NCBI RefSeq assembly: GCF_900103125.1
Contig: NZ_FNJV01000004.1
Coordinates: forward strand, 372,001 to 436,000
DNA length: 64,000 nucleotides
Origin: Mucilaginibacter sp. OK268
GTDB taxonomy: Bacteria; Bacteroidota; Bacteroidia; Sphingobacteriales; Sphingobacteriaceae
Direction of reading: 5' to 3'
Part shown: positions 48,889 through 57,966 of the stretch, piece after piece
Layout of the letters: each line of letters begins with the position of its first letter
How positions within the stretch are numbered: the first letter of the stretch is position 1
The notes under the pieces: generated by a model
Databases searched by the model: none
What the model was told of the DNA's origin: nothing
The model's input: the letters and a program-made list of their open reading frames with translations, nothing else
Program-made: the position numbers and the translations under genes

Positions 48889-50187
48889 TTATCTTTCTAA
48901 TTTCGGTACCCTTGTCGGCGTATCCTTGCCCGAAACGATGCTGCGTGAGCTGAGCGCTATGGCCCGGATAGTAGAGGTGATGTTGTTTACATCCAGCGAG
49001 CTAAACTCATCCTTTACGGTATGATACAGCTTATCAATATCTATCTGGTCGGTTGAGATAGTATGAGCTGGCACGCCTTTTTCTGCCAGCGACGCGTTAT
49101 CGCTGCGGTAAAACAGGTCCTGATCTGGATAAGGATCCGGGTGAAACTCAAATTTGGTTCCCTTCAGGTTACTTTGCAGGATAGTGCCAAAGTTTGATCG
49201 GTCGAACCCGGTGATAAAGGCCGAGTTTTCACCAAATTTAGAAGCCTTACCTATCATCTCGATATTGAACATGGCCACCACTTTATCCGGATCAACCTGG
49301 GTAGCAAAATACTGCGAGCCGTATTCGCCAATTTCCTCGGCAGTGAAGGCCACAAAGATGAGCGTACGGGCATTGTTGTTTAGTTTTTTGTAATACTTGG
49401 CTAAGGATATCACCGCGGTAGTTCCGGATGCATCGTCATCAGCACCGTTGGCTATGCTGTCGCCCTCCATGGCTTTGAGGATACCCAGGTGGTCATAATG
49501 GCCCGAAAAAACCACAAATTCGTTTGGTTTGGTTTTACCTGGGATAATGCCGGCAACGTTAAACAAAGGCAGTTCTTCGCTTTTGTTCTCATAGCTGATA
49601 TCAAACGAGGTGATGTTATCAAACTTGCCCAATACAAGTGCCATAGGTGATGCGGTTTTGCCCTTAAAGCTTACGCTACCCCGCGTGCTATAAGCATCAT
49701 GGGCGCGCTTAAACAAGCTCTGAAATTTGGGATCAATGATCATCAGCGTTTTTTTGCCGCTTTTTTGCGCTTCCACGTATTCCTGTCTGAAATTTTTGTC
49801 GGCGGTTACGTTTACCACCTGTACATCCTTGTCGCTGGCCCAGGTAAAGGCTGCGCTGCCGATGGTGAAAACGCTATCGGGTACAATAGCTTTGCCATTT
49901 ATGAACGCGGTTGTTTTTACGGGTGTTGAGCGTATCATGGTAAAATTCTGGCGGTAGCCGGTATTCCCGGCAAGGGGTTTTAGGCCTGCTTTTTTATATT
50001 CACCCTCAATAAATTGAGCTGCTTTTTCAATACCCGGTGTAAAAGTTGCCCGGCCCTGCATATCATCGGCACTCAGGGTTTTGATGATGCGTGTTACATC
50101 ATCCTGATCAATAAGCTTGTTCACGTCTTGCCCAAAGCTGTAGGTTGATGCGACTAAAAGGGCGGTTATTATTGCGATTTTTTTCAT
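48889..50187 (-). CDS. Exported M28-family metallopeptidase
   Basis: A 432-residue zinc aminopeptidase-like enzyme with a signal peptide (ITALLVASTYSFGQ). The M28 metal ligands are visible: VFSGHYDHLG (His and Asp), NGADDDASGT (bridging Asp), VAFTAEEIGEYGS (catalytic Glu plus metal Glu), then the later Asp and His. A PA-like inserted stretch precedes the catalytic domain (about 100-200). It is periplasmic or secreted and follows the M61 peptidase gene by about 135 bp of repeat. Confidence 0.92.
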   Translation of the reverse strand: MKKIAIITALLVASTYSFGQDVNKLIDQDDVTRIIKTLSADDMQGRATFTPGIEKAAQFIEGEYKKAGLKPLAGNTGYRQNFTMIRSTPVKTTAFINGKAIVPDSVFTIGSAAFTWASDKDVQVVNVTADKNFRQEYVEAQKSGKKTLMIIDPKFQSLFKRAHDAYSTRGSVSFKGKTASPMALVLGKFDNITSFDISYENKSEELPLFNVAGIIPGKTKPNEFVVFSGHYDHLGILKAMEGDSIANGADDDASGTTAVISLAKYYKKLNNNARTLIFVAFTAEEIGEYGSQYFATQVDPDKVVAMFNIEMIGKASKFGENSAFITGFDRSNFGTILQSNLKGTKFEFHPDPYPDQDLFYRSDNASLAEKGVPAHTISTDQIDIDKLYHTVKDEFSSLDVNNITSTIRAIALSSRSIVSGKDTPTRVPKLER

Positions 50188-50207
50188 GATTATTAGCTTT
50201 TTCCCTC

Positions 50208-50295
50208 ATGTCATTTCGAACGAGGTACGAGGAGAAATCTTTTGCAAGCGATATACTAAACGTATAAGATTTCTCCCTCCGGTCGAAATGACAAG
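50208..50295. repeat. GTCATTTCGA palindromic repeat
   Basis: GTCATTTCGAACGAGGTACG and AGGAGAAATCTT at the left are mirrored by AAGATTTCTCCC and CCGGTCGAAATGAC at the right. Related to 39897-40056. Confidence 0.65.
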
Positions 50296-50322
50296 TGGGG
50301 TGTTAATTTGAGTCTGCAAATT

Positions 50323-52191
50323 TTATTTAACCTTTGATTGCAACCAATTATTACGAAAAGTTTCCTGTTCTTTCGAAAGCGTTTTGCCTGCTTTTTCGTA
50401 AGTAACTACTTCAAAATACGGACTTTCTTCCAATGCAATGGTAGTTTCATGGGCACCGGTGCGGTTTTTATAATTCACGGTTATTTTGTCGCCTGGTTTT
50501 TTGCCGGCCAGTACATCAGAAAACGATTTTGGATCGGTAATGGTTTGGCCATCGGCTTTCAGGATAATATCGCCTGCATCTAAGCCTGCTTTGTAAACCG
50601 GTGTACCTATAATGGTGCTCGACAGGATAGGCAATCCCTCGGCCCCGGCGGCACGCGGCTGACCTGAACGGCCACGGCCGGCGTTAGTAGACAATGAACC
50701 TGCCCATGCTTTACCTGGCTGCACTTTGCGCAATACCAGTCCGGCTTTGTTCAATAGTTCCTCATAATTGTTTTTATCGGTACCGTAAATGTAGCGTTTA
50801 AAGAAATCGGCGGCAAACTTAGGGTTGTTGGTCACCTTAGCCAGATCGGACTGCAGATCGGGTATGGTGTATGGTTTCATGACCTTGCCACGGCTTAACC
50901 AAACCTGGCGCATATAATCGTCAAGCGTAAGGTTAAATTCACCACGCAGGCGCATGTCCAGCGCCAGCGCTATGGCGCCGCCATAGGTATAATAGCTGGT
51001 AAAATCGTTGATATTGTTGTTCGGGTCGATAGACACACCGGCATCGGCAAATACCGAATAACGGCTCATTTGTGTAGCCGGATATTTAGCGGCGCCCGGT
51101 GTATTCAGGATCTGGTTAACCAGGCCTGCCAGTGTACGGGTATAATCATCAAGCGGGGTAAAACCGGCGCGGGTAAGCAGCAGATCGCCATAATACTGGG
51201 TAAAGCCTTCGGCAAACCAAAGCTCGCTGCTCATGTTGGCATGCTCAAAGTTAAAGGGCTCCAATGATTTTGGACGGATGCGTTTTACATTCCAGCTGTG
51301 GAAGTATTCATGCGAAAATATGCCCAGCAGGCCATCCTCATTACCGGCAACCTTATCAACCGGGTAAACAATACAGGTGGAGTTACGGTGCTCCATCCCA
51401 TCGCCCGAGTTAGTTGGGTAAACATCAGTCACAAAAGTATATTCGCCATAATCATAGGTAGGCAGCTCGCCATAAACGGCTTTTTCCTCCAGCACCAGTT
51501 TTTGTACCATTTTGCCAAATTTATCCACCGCGGCCTGGTCGTCATCAGAGTGGATACTCACGTTTATTTTTTCTTTTTTGCCGTCGGTATTGGTCACGTC
51601 CCAGCTGGCTATTTTGTAATTGGCCAGCTCGGTGGGGCTATCCATCATATATTGCAGGCTAGGGGCACTGTATACATTGGCTCCTTCGGCTTTTAGTTGG
51701 GTGGATACTTTCCAGCCGTATTTTTCCAGGTCGTTAAATTCAAACTTTACAGGTCTTTTTTCCTGTCCCAATACCCAGGCAAAAGCCGCAGGCATATTCA
51801 GGTGGGCATGACTGGGATCAATACTGGCATAAGTACCGTCGGTCCAGTTGCCAAACAGGGTATAACTTATTTTGATATTATCCGGATGTTGGCCAACCTC
51901 ATACAGGTCGCCCTCTATTTGTGTAAAAGGGATCTCGGTACCGTCGATACCGGTTACTTTAACATTATAGATGTTTTTACCAAACTCATGCGTAGCATAA
52001 CGTCCTGCTGATGAGCGGCTCATCCGGAAACGTAAACTCATAGGGGCCTGGGGCAAGGTCATCACAACTTCTGCTTCATGGTGTGCAGCGTTGGGAAAGG
52101 ATATGGAATAATAGATAGGCTTTTGTTTCTCCTGCGCTATGGCGGCAGTGCTTAACAAAGCGGCAATGGTAATTAGAAATGTTTTTTTCAT
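50323..52191 (-). CDS. Exported M61-family glycyl aminopeptidase-like metalloprotease with PDZ domain
   Basis: A 622-residue protein with a signal peptide (ITIAALLSTAAIAQ), an N-terminal beta domain, a thermolysin-like catalytic core with zinc motif HEYFHSWNVKRIRP and WFAEGFTQYYGDLLL (third ligand Glu), then a PDZ domain near the C-terminus (AGLDAGDIILKADGQTITDP). Members cleave after or at Gly and Ala. A Gly/Arg-rich linker (NAGRGRSGQPRAAG) precedes the PDZ. It is upstream of the M28 gene in the same direction; together they suggest peptide degradation in the envelope. Confidence 0.92.
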   Translation of the reverse strand: MKKTFLITIAALLSTAAIAQEKQKPIYYSISFPNAAHHEAEVVMTLPQAPMSLRFRMSRSSAGRYATHEFGKNIYNVKVTGIDGTEIPFTQIEGDLYEVGQHPDNIKISYTLFGNWTDGTYASIDPSHAHLNMPAAFAWVLGQEKRPVKFEFNDLEKYGWKVSTQLKAEGANVYSAPSLQYMMDSPTELANYKIASWDVTNTDGKKEKINVSIHSDDDQAAVDKFGKMVQKLVLEEKAVYGELPTYDYGEYTFVTDVYPTNSGDGMEHRNSTCIVYPVDKVAGNEDGLLGIFSHEYFHSWNVKRIRPKSLEPFNFEHANMSSELWFAEGFTQYYGDLLLTRAGFTPLDDYTRTLAGLVNQILNTPGAAKYPATQMSRYSVFADAGVSIDPNNNINDFTSYYTYGGAIALALDMRLRGEFNLTLDDYMRQVWLSRGKVMKPYTIPDLQSDLAKVTNNPKFAADFFKRYIYGTDKNNYEELLNKAGLVLRKVQPGKAWAGSLSTNAGRGRSGQPRAAGAEGLPILSSTIIGTPVYKAGLDAGDIILKADGQTITDPKSFSDVLAGKKPGDKITVNYKNRTGAHETTIALEESPYFEVVTYEKAGKTLSKEQETFRNNWLQSKVK

Positions 52192-52321
52192 GGAAACCTG
52201 GTTATACAGGGCTGAAATTACAAATTAATCGGAGAAAAGTGAGGCATCAATTTGTTAGTTGATAGGCCATTTACGAAGATAGGCTTGAATGATGGAATTA
52301 CAGGTTGCAGATGACTTCACC

Positions 52322-52375
52322 CATCTGCGCTCCACGGGATCACCCTCTTCGCCTGCGGCGGAAAGAGGGTGGGAA
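52322..52375. repeat. ACCCTCTTCGCC hairpin near the MITE-like repeat
   Basis: ACCCTCTTCGCCTGCGGCGG and AAAGAGGGTG form a short hairpin. A related word, CGGTCGGGTGAGTCG, occurs after the MITE-like copy near 52615 and at 26690-26712. Confidence 0.45.
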
Positions 52376-52389
52376 AAACCTTTTCTCCA

Positions 52390-52549
52390 CCCGTCATTGC
52401 GAGGTACGAAGCAATCTCTATGCTATACAGAGCAAATAGAAATGGTATAGCCGACCGTTCTACGTAGAGATTATTAATATTTTGATTATTTTTTATCGGT
52501 ATTAATGAGCTCCCGCTGGTCGGTTATCTTCGTACCTCGCAATGACGGG
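52390..52549 (+). repeat. MITE-like repeat, GTCATTGCGAGG family (best copy)
   Basis: 160 bp. Terminal inverted repeats of about 22 bp are perfect: left CCCGTCATTGCGAGGTACG, right end GTACCTCGCAATGACGGG. Inside are AATCTCTA/TAGAGATT arms, GAGATTATTAATATT, ATTAATGAGCTCCC and CTGGTCGGTT, in the same order as at 13294-13450. No coding potential. Confidence 0.82.
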
Positions 52550-52681
52550 TTTTTATTGTATGTAACTACCCCTTCCCCTCCTTCGGCGGAAAACGAACGA
52601 CCCGGCGCAGCGATGGTCGGGTGAGTCGATTCGGCGTCAATTTGAACTATTATATGTATCTTTAAAGAAATTACTGAGCTC

Positions 52682-52963
52682 ATGATCCTTTTTTCAAGAA
52701 GAAATTTACATTATACCGATTACAAATGGAGCGTATATAACCAAAACGATCCGCGGGTAAACGGTAAACCGGATACCACGCCGTTTACAAAGGATGAGGG
52801 CAATGAAGTAGTTTACCTGATCAACAAATTAATGATACTTTGGGATTACCGTTTTGCCAATACCGGTAATAAAATGGAAAAACTGATACATGATCAACTC
52901 CCCCCGACCATTACACTGCAGGAAGATGTACAGCAATGGCTTAAAGCTAATTTGAAGTTTTAA
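52682..52963 (+). CDS. Small hypothetical protein, 93 residues
   Basis: A soluble protein starting MILFSRRNLHYTDYKWSVYN and ending QQWLKANLKF. Composition is normal, with several aromatic residues and a helical C-terminal half (LINKLMILWDYRFANTGNKM). ATG start, no signal peptide or membrane helix, no recognised family. It is isolated: repeats precede it and a 500-bp gap follows. It is likely a real gene given its protein-like composition. Confidence 0.6.
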   Translation: MILFSRRNLHYTDYKWSVYNQNDPRVNGKPDTTPFTKDEGNEVVYLINKLMILWDYRFANTGNKMEKLIHDQLPPTITLQEDVQQWLKANLKF

Positions 52964-53013
52964 CCATCTTACAAAAATTTTACCATCTTATTTAACGATT
53001 TAAACCTATCCCA

Positions 53014-53170
53014 TATCCGGGAGTGGGGTACTTATGCCTGGTTAGTATTGGCTTCCGCGAAATTAGCGTAGCCTGAGGGTAGCTGAAGTATGCATACTAC
53101 TGACTGGAAACCTGCGGCGCGCAGAAGACGACATTTTGATTTGAACCCTTAAGACTTAAAACTCCGGACT
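53014..53170 (+). ncRNA. Possible structured RNA (unassigned)
   Basis: A non-coding stretch with several pairing regions: TCCGGGAGT (about 53016) with ACTCCGGA near its 3' end (one bulge), GTTAGTA (53040) with TACTGAC (about 53098), GGCTTCCGC with GCGTAGCC as a hairpin, and CTGCG-GCG-CGCAG as a small hairpin. A 6S-like rod RNA is one possibility. The outer pairing could be chance because the 3' part (GACTTAAA repeats) looks repeat-like. No known RNA family is recognised with confidence. Confidence 0.25.
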
Positions 53171-53178
53171 TAAATACG

Positions 53179-53186
53179 TATATTTG
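53179..53186 (+). promoter_or_regulatory. -7-like element (TATATTTG) directly before a hairpin
   Basis: Matches TAnnTTTG and is followed after 8 nt by the strong hairpin at 53195. No gene lies downstream on this strand before the minus-strand hydrolase. Confidence 0.35.
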
Positions 53187-53194
53187 TATGTAAC

Positions 53195-53237
53195 AAAACG
53201 GCCCGGTTCTCTGTAAAAAAGAGAACCGGGCCGTTTT
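53195..53237. terminator. Perfect 18-bp hairpin
   Basis: AAAACGGCCCGGTTCTCT, loop GTAAAAA, AGAGAACCGGGCCGTTTT. It ends in a short T-run on either strand. It may terminate the candidate RNA or the small gene upstream, or end readthrough from the minus strand. Confidence 0.65.
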
Positions 53238-53335
53238 GGTTAAGGATAAAAAGGGGCTAAAAATCGACCGTTTTATATGTTTTATTTGATAATCAATTAT
53301 TTGATACTTTTTAAAGTTTTAAAAACTGCTCAAAA

Positions 53336-53435
53336 TAGTGTTGAAATTTGTTAAAAAGTGTTAAAACGAGGTTTTTCAATGTTTTTTTAGCCTGTTTTAG
53401 CCAGTTTTTGGGTAGAAAAGTGTTAAAATTTAAGG
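53336..53435. repeat. GTGTTAAAA array, copy B
   Basis: GTGTTGAAATTTGTTAAAA at 53338, GTGTTAAAA at 53358 (20 bp on) and GTGTTAAAATTT at 53420. Matches copy A at 25491-25585 in word order and in the first 20-bp spacing. Confidence 0.55.
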
Positions 53436-53472
53436 TTTAAAAAGTTTTCGGAGGGGCATCATCCAAATTCTT

Positions 53473-55002
53473 TTACTCTTTTTTAAAGTCGTAAGCGCCG
53501 CGTTCCACAAAGTCGGCTACCTTAACTTTTACGCCGGTAACCCTGCCATTTTGTACATTGAACGGAAAAATAGCCTTCCCCATAACCGGGTCAGAAAAAG
53601 TGACAAAAAAGCGGTTTCCACCCAGTGGCTGCAATTTGGCAAACATGGTTGGGTGATGTTCAAAACGCATTTCCAGGTCGCTATTTTCGCCCTGGGTTAC
53701 GGTCATGCTACCATAAAAGCTGTTGGTATATTTACCTAAGTAGGCATTTGGGGGTAACGCAGGTTTTAAAGCAAGCGCCACAGTATCACGTAGTTTCCGT
53801 TCGGTTTGTTGCTCGGCAGTGGTGTGTGCCTTATAATTTATCAGGTAAGCATCACTGTAATTATGATAGGGCCTGCCAAAAAAGGCATCCAGAATTTCCC
53901 AGCGCAGAGCCTCATAAAGCAGGTTTTGATCGGTATTGGTGAGTATCACAATACCCAGGTTATCCTGCGGTGAAAGGGTAACTGATGATAAATAGCCGTT
54001 TACGCCACCCTCGTGCATAATCAGGCGGTGGTTTAAATAGTCCTGTATAAACCAGCCCAGTCCGTATAGCTCAAAATTGTTTTCGCCATTCAGGTGGTAT
54101 TCGCTGCCTACAATATCCTGTGGTTCGCGGGTGGCCATAATGGCCGCCTGAGGTATGATCTGGCGGTTACCTACCTTGCCGTTGTTCAGCAAAGCCGTTA
54201 CCCATTTGCCCATGTCGCTGGCCGATGAGCTTATGGCGCCGGCAGGGGCAAGTCCGTCTATCTGGCAATAAGGTATGGGTGCAAGCCTGCCGTCGGTCAG
54301 GGTATGAGGTACGGTTCGGTTGAGTGATTTGGGCAGGTCCTTGGTCAGGGCCAGGGTGTTAGTCATGCCCAGTGGGGCAAAAATTGCCTCCTTAAGGTAT
54401 ACCTCCCAGGGTTTGGTCGTTACCCGCGGGATGATCTCGCCGGCAGTTAAAAAAGCGGCATTGGTATAACCCCATTTGGTGCGGAACGGGTAAGCGGCCT
54501 TAAGTTCGCCCAGTTTTTCGATCACCTGGGCACGGGTAAGGTTGGTGTTATAAAAAGTAAAATCGCCCTGAAAGGTTTGAAAACCAAGGCGGTGGCATAG
54601 CAGGTCGCGTACGGTAGCTTCCTGCCCGGCAAATTTATTCTCCAGTTTAAACTCGGGGATATATTTAGTTACTTTTTCATCAAGCGATAGTTTATTGTTG
54701 GCCTGCAACATGGCCAGGGCGGTTGCAGTAAAGGCTTTGGTATTGCTGCCTATCATAAACAAGGTGTTGATATCTACCGTATTGGGCAGCCCCAGTTCTT
54801 TAATGCCATAGCCTTTTACCAGTACTATTTTATTGTCTTTTACAATAAAAACGGCAATCCCGGGTACGCGCCAATTGGTTAAAGCCTTGCTGATGTACAG
54901 GTCCAAACTATCCCTGATAAACTTGGAACGGTCGGCCCGTTGGGCCTGGACACTTGCAAAAAGGGATGTACAGATAATAAAAGATAGCAATAGTTTTTTC
55001 AT
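53473..55002 (-). CDS. Exported serine hydrolase (beta-lactamase/penicillin-binding family)
   Basis: A 509-residue secreted protein with a signal peptide ending near SVQAQ. Catalytic motifs: S86-N-T-K89, Y179-T-N181 and H-E-G-G in LIMHEGGVNGYLS. The core spans about 25-390; the C-terminal 110 residues form a DUF3471-like beta domain (NAYLGKYTNSFYGSMTVTQG). It is divergent in sequence from the serine hydrolase at 7761-9167. Substrate unknown; D-peptide or ester hydrolysis is typical. Divergently arranged with the S9 peptidase gene, with a 108-bp shared upstream region. Confidence 0.9.
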   Translation of the reverse strand: MKKLLLSFIICTSLFASVQAQRADRSKFIRDSLDLYISKALTNWRVPGIAVFIVKDNKIVLVKGYGIKELGLPNTVDINTLFMIGSNTKAFTATALAMLQANNKLSLDEKVTKYIPEFKLENKFAGQEATVRDLLCHRLGFQTFQGDFTFYNTNLTRAQVIEKLGELKAAYPFRTKWGYTNAAFLTAGEIIPRVTTKPWEVYLKEAIFAPLGMTNTLALTKDLPKSLNRTVPHTLTDGRLAPIPYCQIDGLAPAGAISSSASDMGKWVTALLNNGKVGNRQIIPQAAIMATREPQDIVGSEYHLNGENNFELYGLGWFIQDYLNHRLIMHEGGVNGYLSSVTLSPQDNLGIVILTNTDQNLLYEALRWEILDAFFGRPYHNYSDAYLINYKAHTTAEQQTERKLRDTVALALKPALPPNAYLGKYTNSFYGSMTVTQGENSDLEMRFEHHPTMFAKLQPLGGNRFFVTFSDPVMGKAIFPFNVQNGRVTGVKVKVADFVERGAYDFKKE

Positions 55003-55110
55003 TACACTGGATAATTTACGTGCTTGATTTGTGCTAATTTAATGCAAAATTTACAGCGGCTTTACTTAATTATAAAATAACGCCGCAATCTTCATTAAAA
55101 CACGCAGTAT

Positions 55111-57297
55111 ATGAAATTTTTTCGTTCGGGATCATTATTCCTTACCGCTGTATTGCTCATTTTGGGCGGGTTCACAGCAAAAGCACAACGGTTGCCAACC
55201 CATTGGACAAAGGATGGCTACCAGTATTACAAAATCAGCGGCGATGGTATCAGGATCCTGGACACCCGCGATACCAGCAAAAAAACCTTGTGGATAAGTA
55301 AAGATATGCTTACCCCGCAGGGACAGGCTCCGCTCAATGTAAAAAGATTTTCGGTATCGGCCGACGGACAAAAGTTGCTGATCAATACCAACACCAAAAA
55401 AGTGTGGCGTTATGATACCCGGGGTGATTACTGGGTATATGATACCAATACCAAAAAGCTGTGGCAGTTGGGTAAAAACCTGCCGGAATCGTCGCTGATG
55501 TTTGCCAAATTCTCCCCCGATGGCAATAAGGCAGCCTATGTGAGCGGGCATAATATTTACGTAGAAGATCTTGCTGATGCTTCGGTTAAGCAATTGACTA
55601 CCGATGGCACTACCAGGCTGATCAATGGAACGTTCGATTGGGCTTATGAAGAAGAATTTGGTTGCCGCGATGGTTTCCGCTGGTCGCCCGATAGCAGGTC
55701 GATAGCCTATTGGCAGATAGATGCCACCAAAATAAAAAGCTACCTGATGCTGAATACTACAGACTCTATTTATCCCTACGTGGTGCCTGTTGAATATCCG
55801 GTTGCCGGGCAGGACCCAAGCTCATGCAAAGTGGGTGTTGTGGATATCAGCACCGGTAAAACCAACTGGATAAACGCGCCTGGTGATGCTGTACAGCATT
55901 ATATACCGAGGATGGAATGGACATTGAACTCCAACGAAATTATCCTGGAGCAGTTGAACAGGGCACAAACCGAAAGCAGGGTGTTTATTGTCAATGTATC
56001 CAATGGTACTACGCACCTAATCCGTGAGGAAAAAAGCAATGCCTGGATTGATGGTAAAGAACGCTGGAACAACGGCGACCCGGCAGGCTGGGAATGGGTA
56101 AATAAAGGCAAAGAATTTTTATGGGTGAGCGAAAAAGATGGCTGGAAACACATTTACCGGGTAACCCGCGATGGTAAAGAAACCCTGGTGACCAAAGGCG
56201 ATTATGATGTGATCAGCGTAAACCTGATTGACGAAACGTCTGGTTATATTTACTTTATGGCTTCGCCTGATAATGCTACCCAAAAGTATCTGTATCGTAT
56301 AAAAATTGCCGGTGCTGCAAAGCCAGAACGTGTTTCGCCGGCTGATGAACCGGGTACGCATGGCTATGATATATCGCCGAACGGCAAGGTTGCCCTGCAT
56401 AATTTCTCCAATAGCTACACTCCTCCGGTAAGTGAGGTGGTAAGCTTGCCCGGACATAAGTACATTGGCGGTAACCGGGTAACATTAGACAACGACGCCA
56501 CAAATAAGACCGAGTTTTTTAAGGTTAAAACGGTTGACGGCATTGAAATGGATGGCTGGATGAAAAAGCCTACTAATTTTGATCCGCATAAAAAATACCC
56601 TGTGGTTTTTATGGTTTATGGCGAACCCGCATCGCAAACTGTTACCGATACCTGGGGAGCGGGCAGTAACAGGCTGTATGTAGGCAGTATGGCCAATGAT
56701 GGCTATATCTACATGTCGGTTGAAGGTCGTGGCGCACCCGCACCAAAAGGTACAGCCTGGCGTAAGGCTATCTATAAAAATATAGGCATCGTGAACATCC
56801 GCGATCAGGCTATGGCGGCAAAAGAGATCTTAAAATGGCCATTTGTTGATTCAACCCGCATAGCTGTTCATGGCTGGAGCGGCGGTGGTTCATCAACCCT
56901 TAACCTGATGTTCCAGTATCCGGATATTTATAAAACTGGTATAGCTGTAGCCGCTGTTGGTGATCAGCTTACTTATGATAATATTTACCAGGAGCGTTAT
57001 ATGGGTGTACCTGTTGATGACGAAGGCCGTGCGGCATTTATCAAAGGATCGCCGATTACTTACGCCAAAAATTTGCGTGGCAACCTGCTATATATCCATG
57101 GCACAGGCGACGATAATGTGCATTATAAGAATGCCGAAGAGCTGATCAATGAGTTGGTAAAGTATAATCGTCAGTTTGAACTGATGTCATATCCTAACCG
57201 TACACACAGCATTTCCGAGGGCGAAGGTACAAGTCTGCATTTAAGAACCCTGTTCACTCATTATTTAAAAGAACATTGCCCGCCGGGTGGCAGATAA
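55111..57297 (+). CDS. S9-family (DPP4-like) prolyl oligopeptidase
   Basis: A 728-residue exported peptidase: signal peptide (FLTAVLLILGGFTAKAQ), a beta-propeller N-terminal domain (about 40-480; DWAYEEEFGCRDGFRWSPDS is the dipeptidyl peptidase IV signature with the Glu-Glu pair), and an alpha/beta hydrolase domain. The triad is Ser590 in GWSGGG, Asp667 or Asp668 in GTGDDNVH, and His699 in RTHSI. It removes N-terminal dipeptides, usually after Pro. The gene is transcribed alone. Confidence 0.94.
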   Translation: MKFFRSGSLFLTAVLLILGGFTAKAQRLPTHWTKDGYQYYKISGDGIRILDTRDTSKKTLWISKDMLTPQGQAPLNVKRFSVSADGQKLLINTNTKKVWRYDTRGDYWVYDTNTKKLWQLGKNLPESSLMFAKFSPDGNKAAYVSGHNIYVEDLADASVKQLTTDGTTRLINGTFDWAYEEEFGCRDGFRWSPDSRSIAYWQIDATKIKSYLMLNTTDSIYPYVVPVEYPVAGQDPSSCKVGVVDISTGKTNWINAPGDAVQHYIPRMEWTLNSNEIILEQLNRAQTESRVFIVNVSNGTTHLIREEKSNAWIDGKERWNNGDPAGWEWVNKGKEFLWVSEKDGWKHIYRVTRDGKETLVTKGDYDVISVNLIDETSGYIYFMASPDNATQKYLYRIKIAGAAKPERVSPADEPGTHGYDISPNGKVALHNFSNSYTPPVSEVVSLPGHKYIGGNRVTLDNDATNKTEFFKVKTVDGIEMDGWMKKPTNFDPHKKYPVVFMVYGEPASQTVTDTWGAGSNRLYVGSMANDGYIYMSVEGRGAPAPKGTAWRKAIYKNIGIVNIRDQAMAAKEILKWPFVDSTRIAVHGWSGGGSSTLNLMFQYPDIYKTGIAVAAVGDQLTYDNIYQERYMGVPVDDEGRAAFIKGSPITYAKNLRGNLLYIHGTGDDNVHYKNAEELINELVKYNRQFELMSYPNRTHSISEGEGTSLHLRTLFTHYLKEHCPPGGR

Positions 57298-57420
57298 TTA
57301 AACTACCGGTAAATTTTATATTGGCTCTCCGTGTGTGTATTGCACGGAGCGTTTTATGATGACTGTATCATTGTGGTTTAAAGGTGCGTAAAGACTGTTA
57401 TACTTATCTAAAGCTTATTT

Positions 57421-57900
57421 ATGAAAAGAGTAACTAACCTTAACGCGCCTTTTATCACTTTGATGTTTGTGCTGCTATCCACGCTCCCTGCCTGTAAAAA
57501 AGATGCTGTTAATAATGGCAATCTGGTAGGGAAATGGCAGGCAACCATTCCAAGTACAACGCAGAAATCTACCTATGAATTCAAAAGTGATCGTACCTAC
57601 GAACACACGTTGTATGTTATCGATACTGTCACCAAAAAGGATCTGGGCATCATTGCCAGGGAAACGGGTAAATACAAAATCAGCAATGCTAAATTAGGGC
57701 TTTATGATATGTTGAGTTACCTGAATAAAGATAATAAACCAGGTACTATTGATGATCTTAAAGCCGTTGACGGTTTAAAAACGTATGATTACAATGTAGC
57801 TATTACCGATGGGAATAAGCTTACCTTAAATCATCAATGTGGTGCTAATGAGCTTTGTGAAGCTAATTATGTACCCTCTTTTTACTATGTTAGGCAATAG
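57421..57900 (+). CDS. Small lipoprotein, lipocalin-like
   Basis: A 159-residue protein with a lipoprotein signal peptide ending in LSTLPACKKD, where the Cys would be lipidated. The mature part starts NLVGKWQATIP and reads as a beta-barrel with Tyr-rich strands (STYEFKSDRTYEHTLYVI), like the lipocalin-like DUF4923/5004-type lipoproteins of Bacteroidota. Probably outer-membrane or periplasm facing. No neighbour hints at a ligand. A bidirectional terminator follows. Confidence 0.78.
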   Translation: MKRVTNLNAPFITLMFVLLSTLPACKKDAVNNGNLVGKWQATIPSTTQKSTYEFKSDRTYEHTLYVIDTVTKKDLGIIARETGKYKISNAKLGLYDMLSYLNKDNKPGTIDDLKAVDGLKTYDYNVAITDGNKLTLNHQCGANELCEANYVPSFYYVRQ

Positions 57901-57914
57901 CCTGTTGTAGTATA

Positions 57915-57950
57915 AAAAGTGCCTGCCGGTATTTCAGCAGGCACTTTTAT
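57915..57950. terminator. Bidirectional terminator between the lipoprotein gene and ssb
   Basis: AAAAGTGCCTGC, 10-nt loop, GCAGGCACTTTT: 12-bp perfect stem with A- and T-runs, between two converging genes. Confidence 0.82.
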
Positions 57951-57966
57951 AGCAATAAGGTATAGG

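Noticed and set aside
53473..55002. True beta-lactamase giving drug resistance
   Set aside because: The DUF3471-like tail and size fit general serine hydrolases; resistance cannot be claimed from SxxK and YxN alone.
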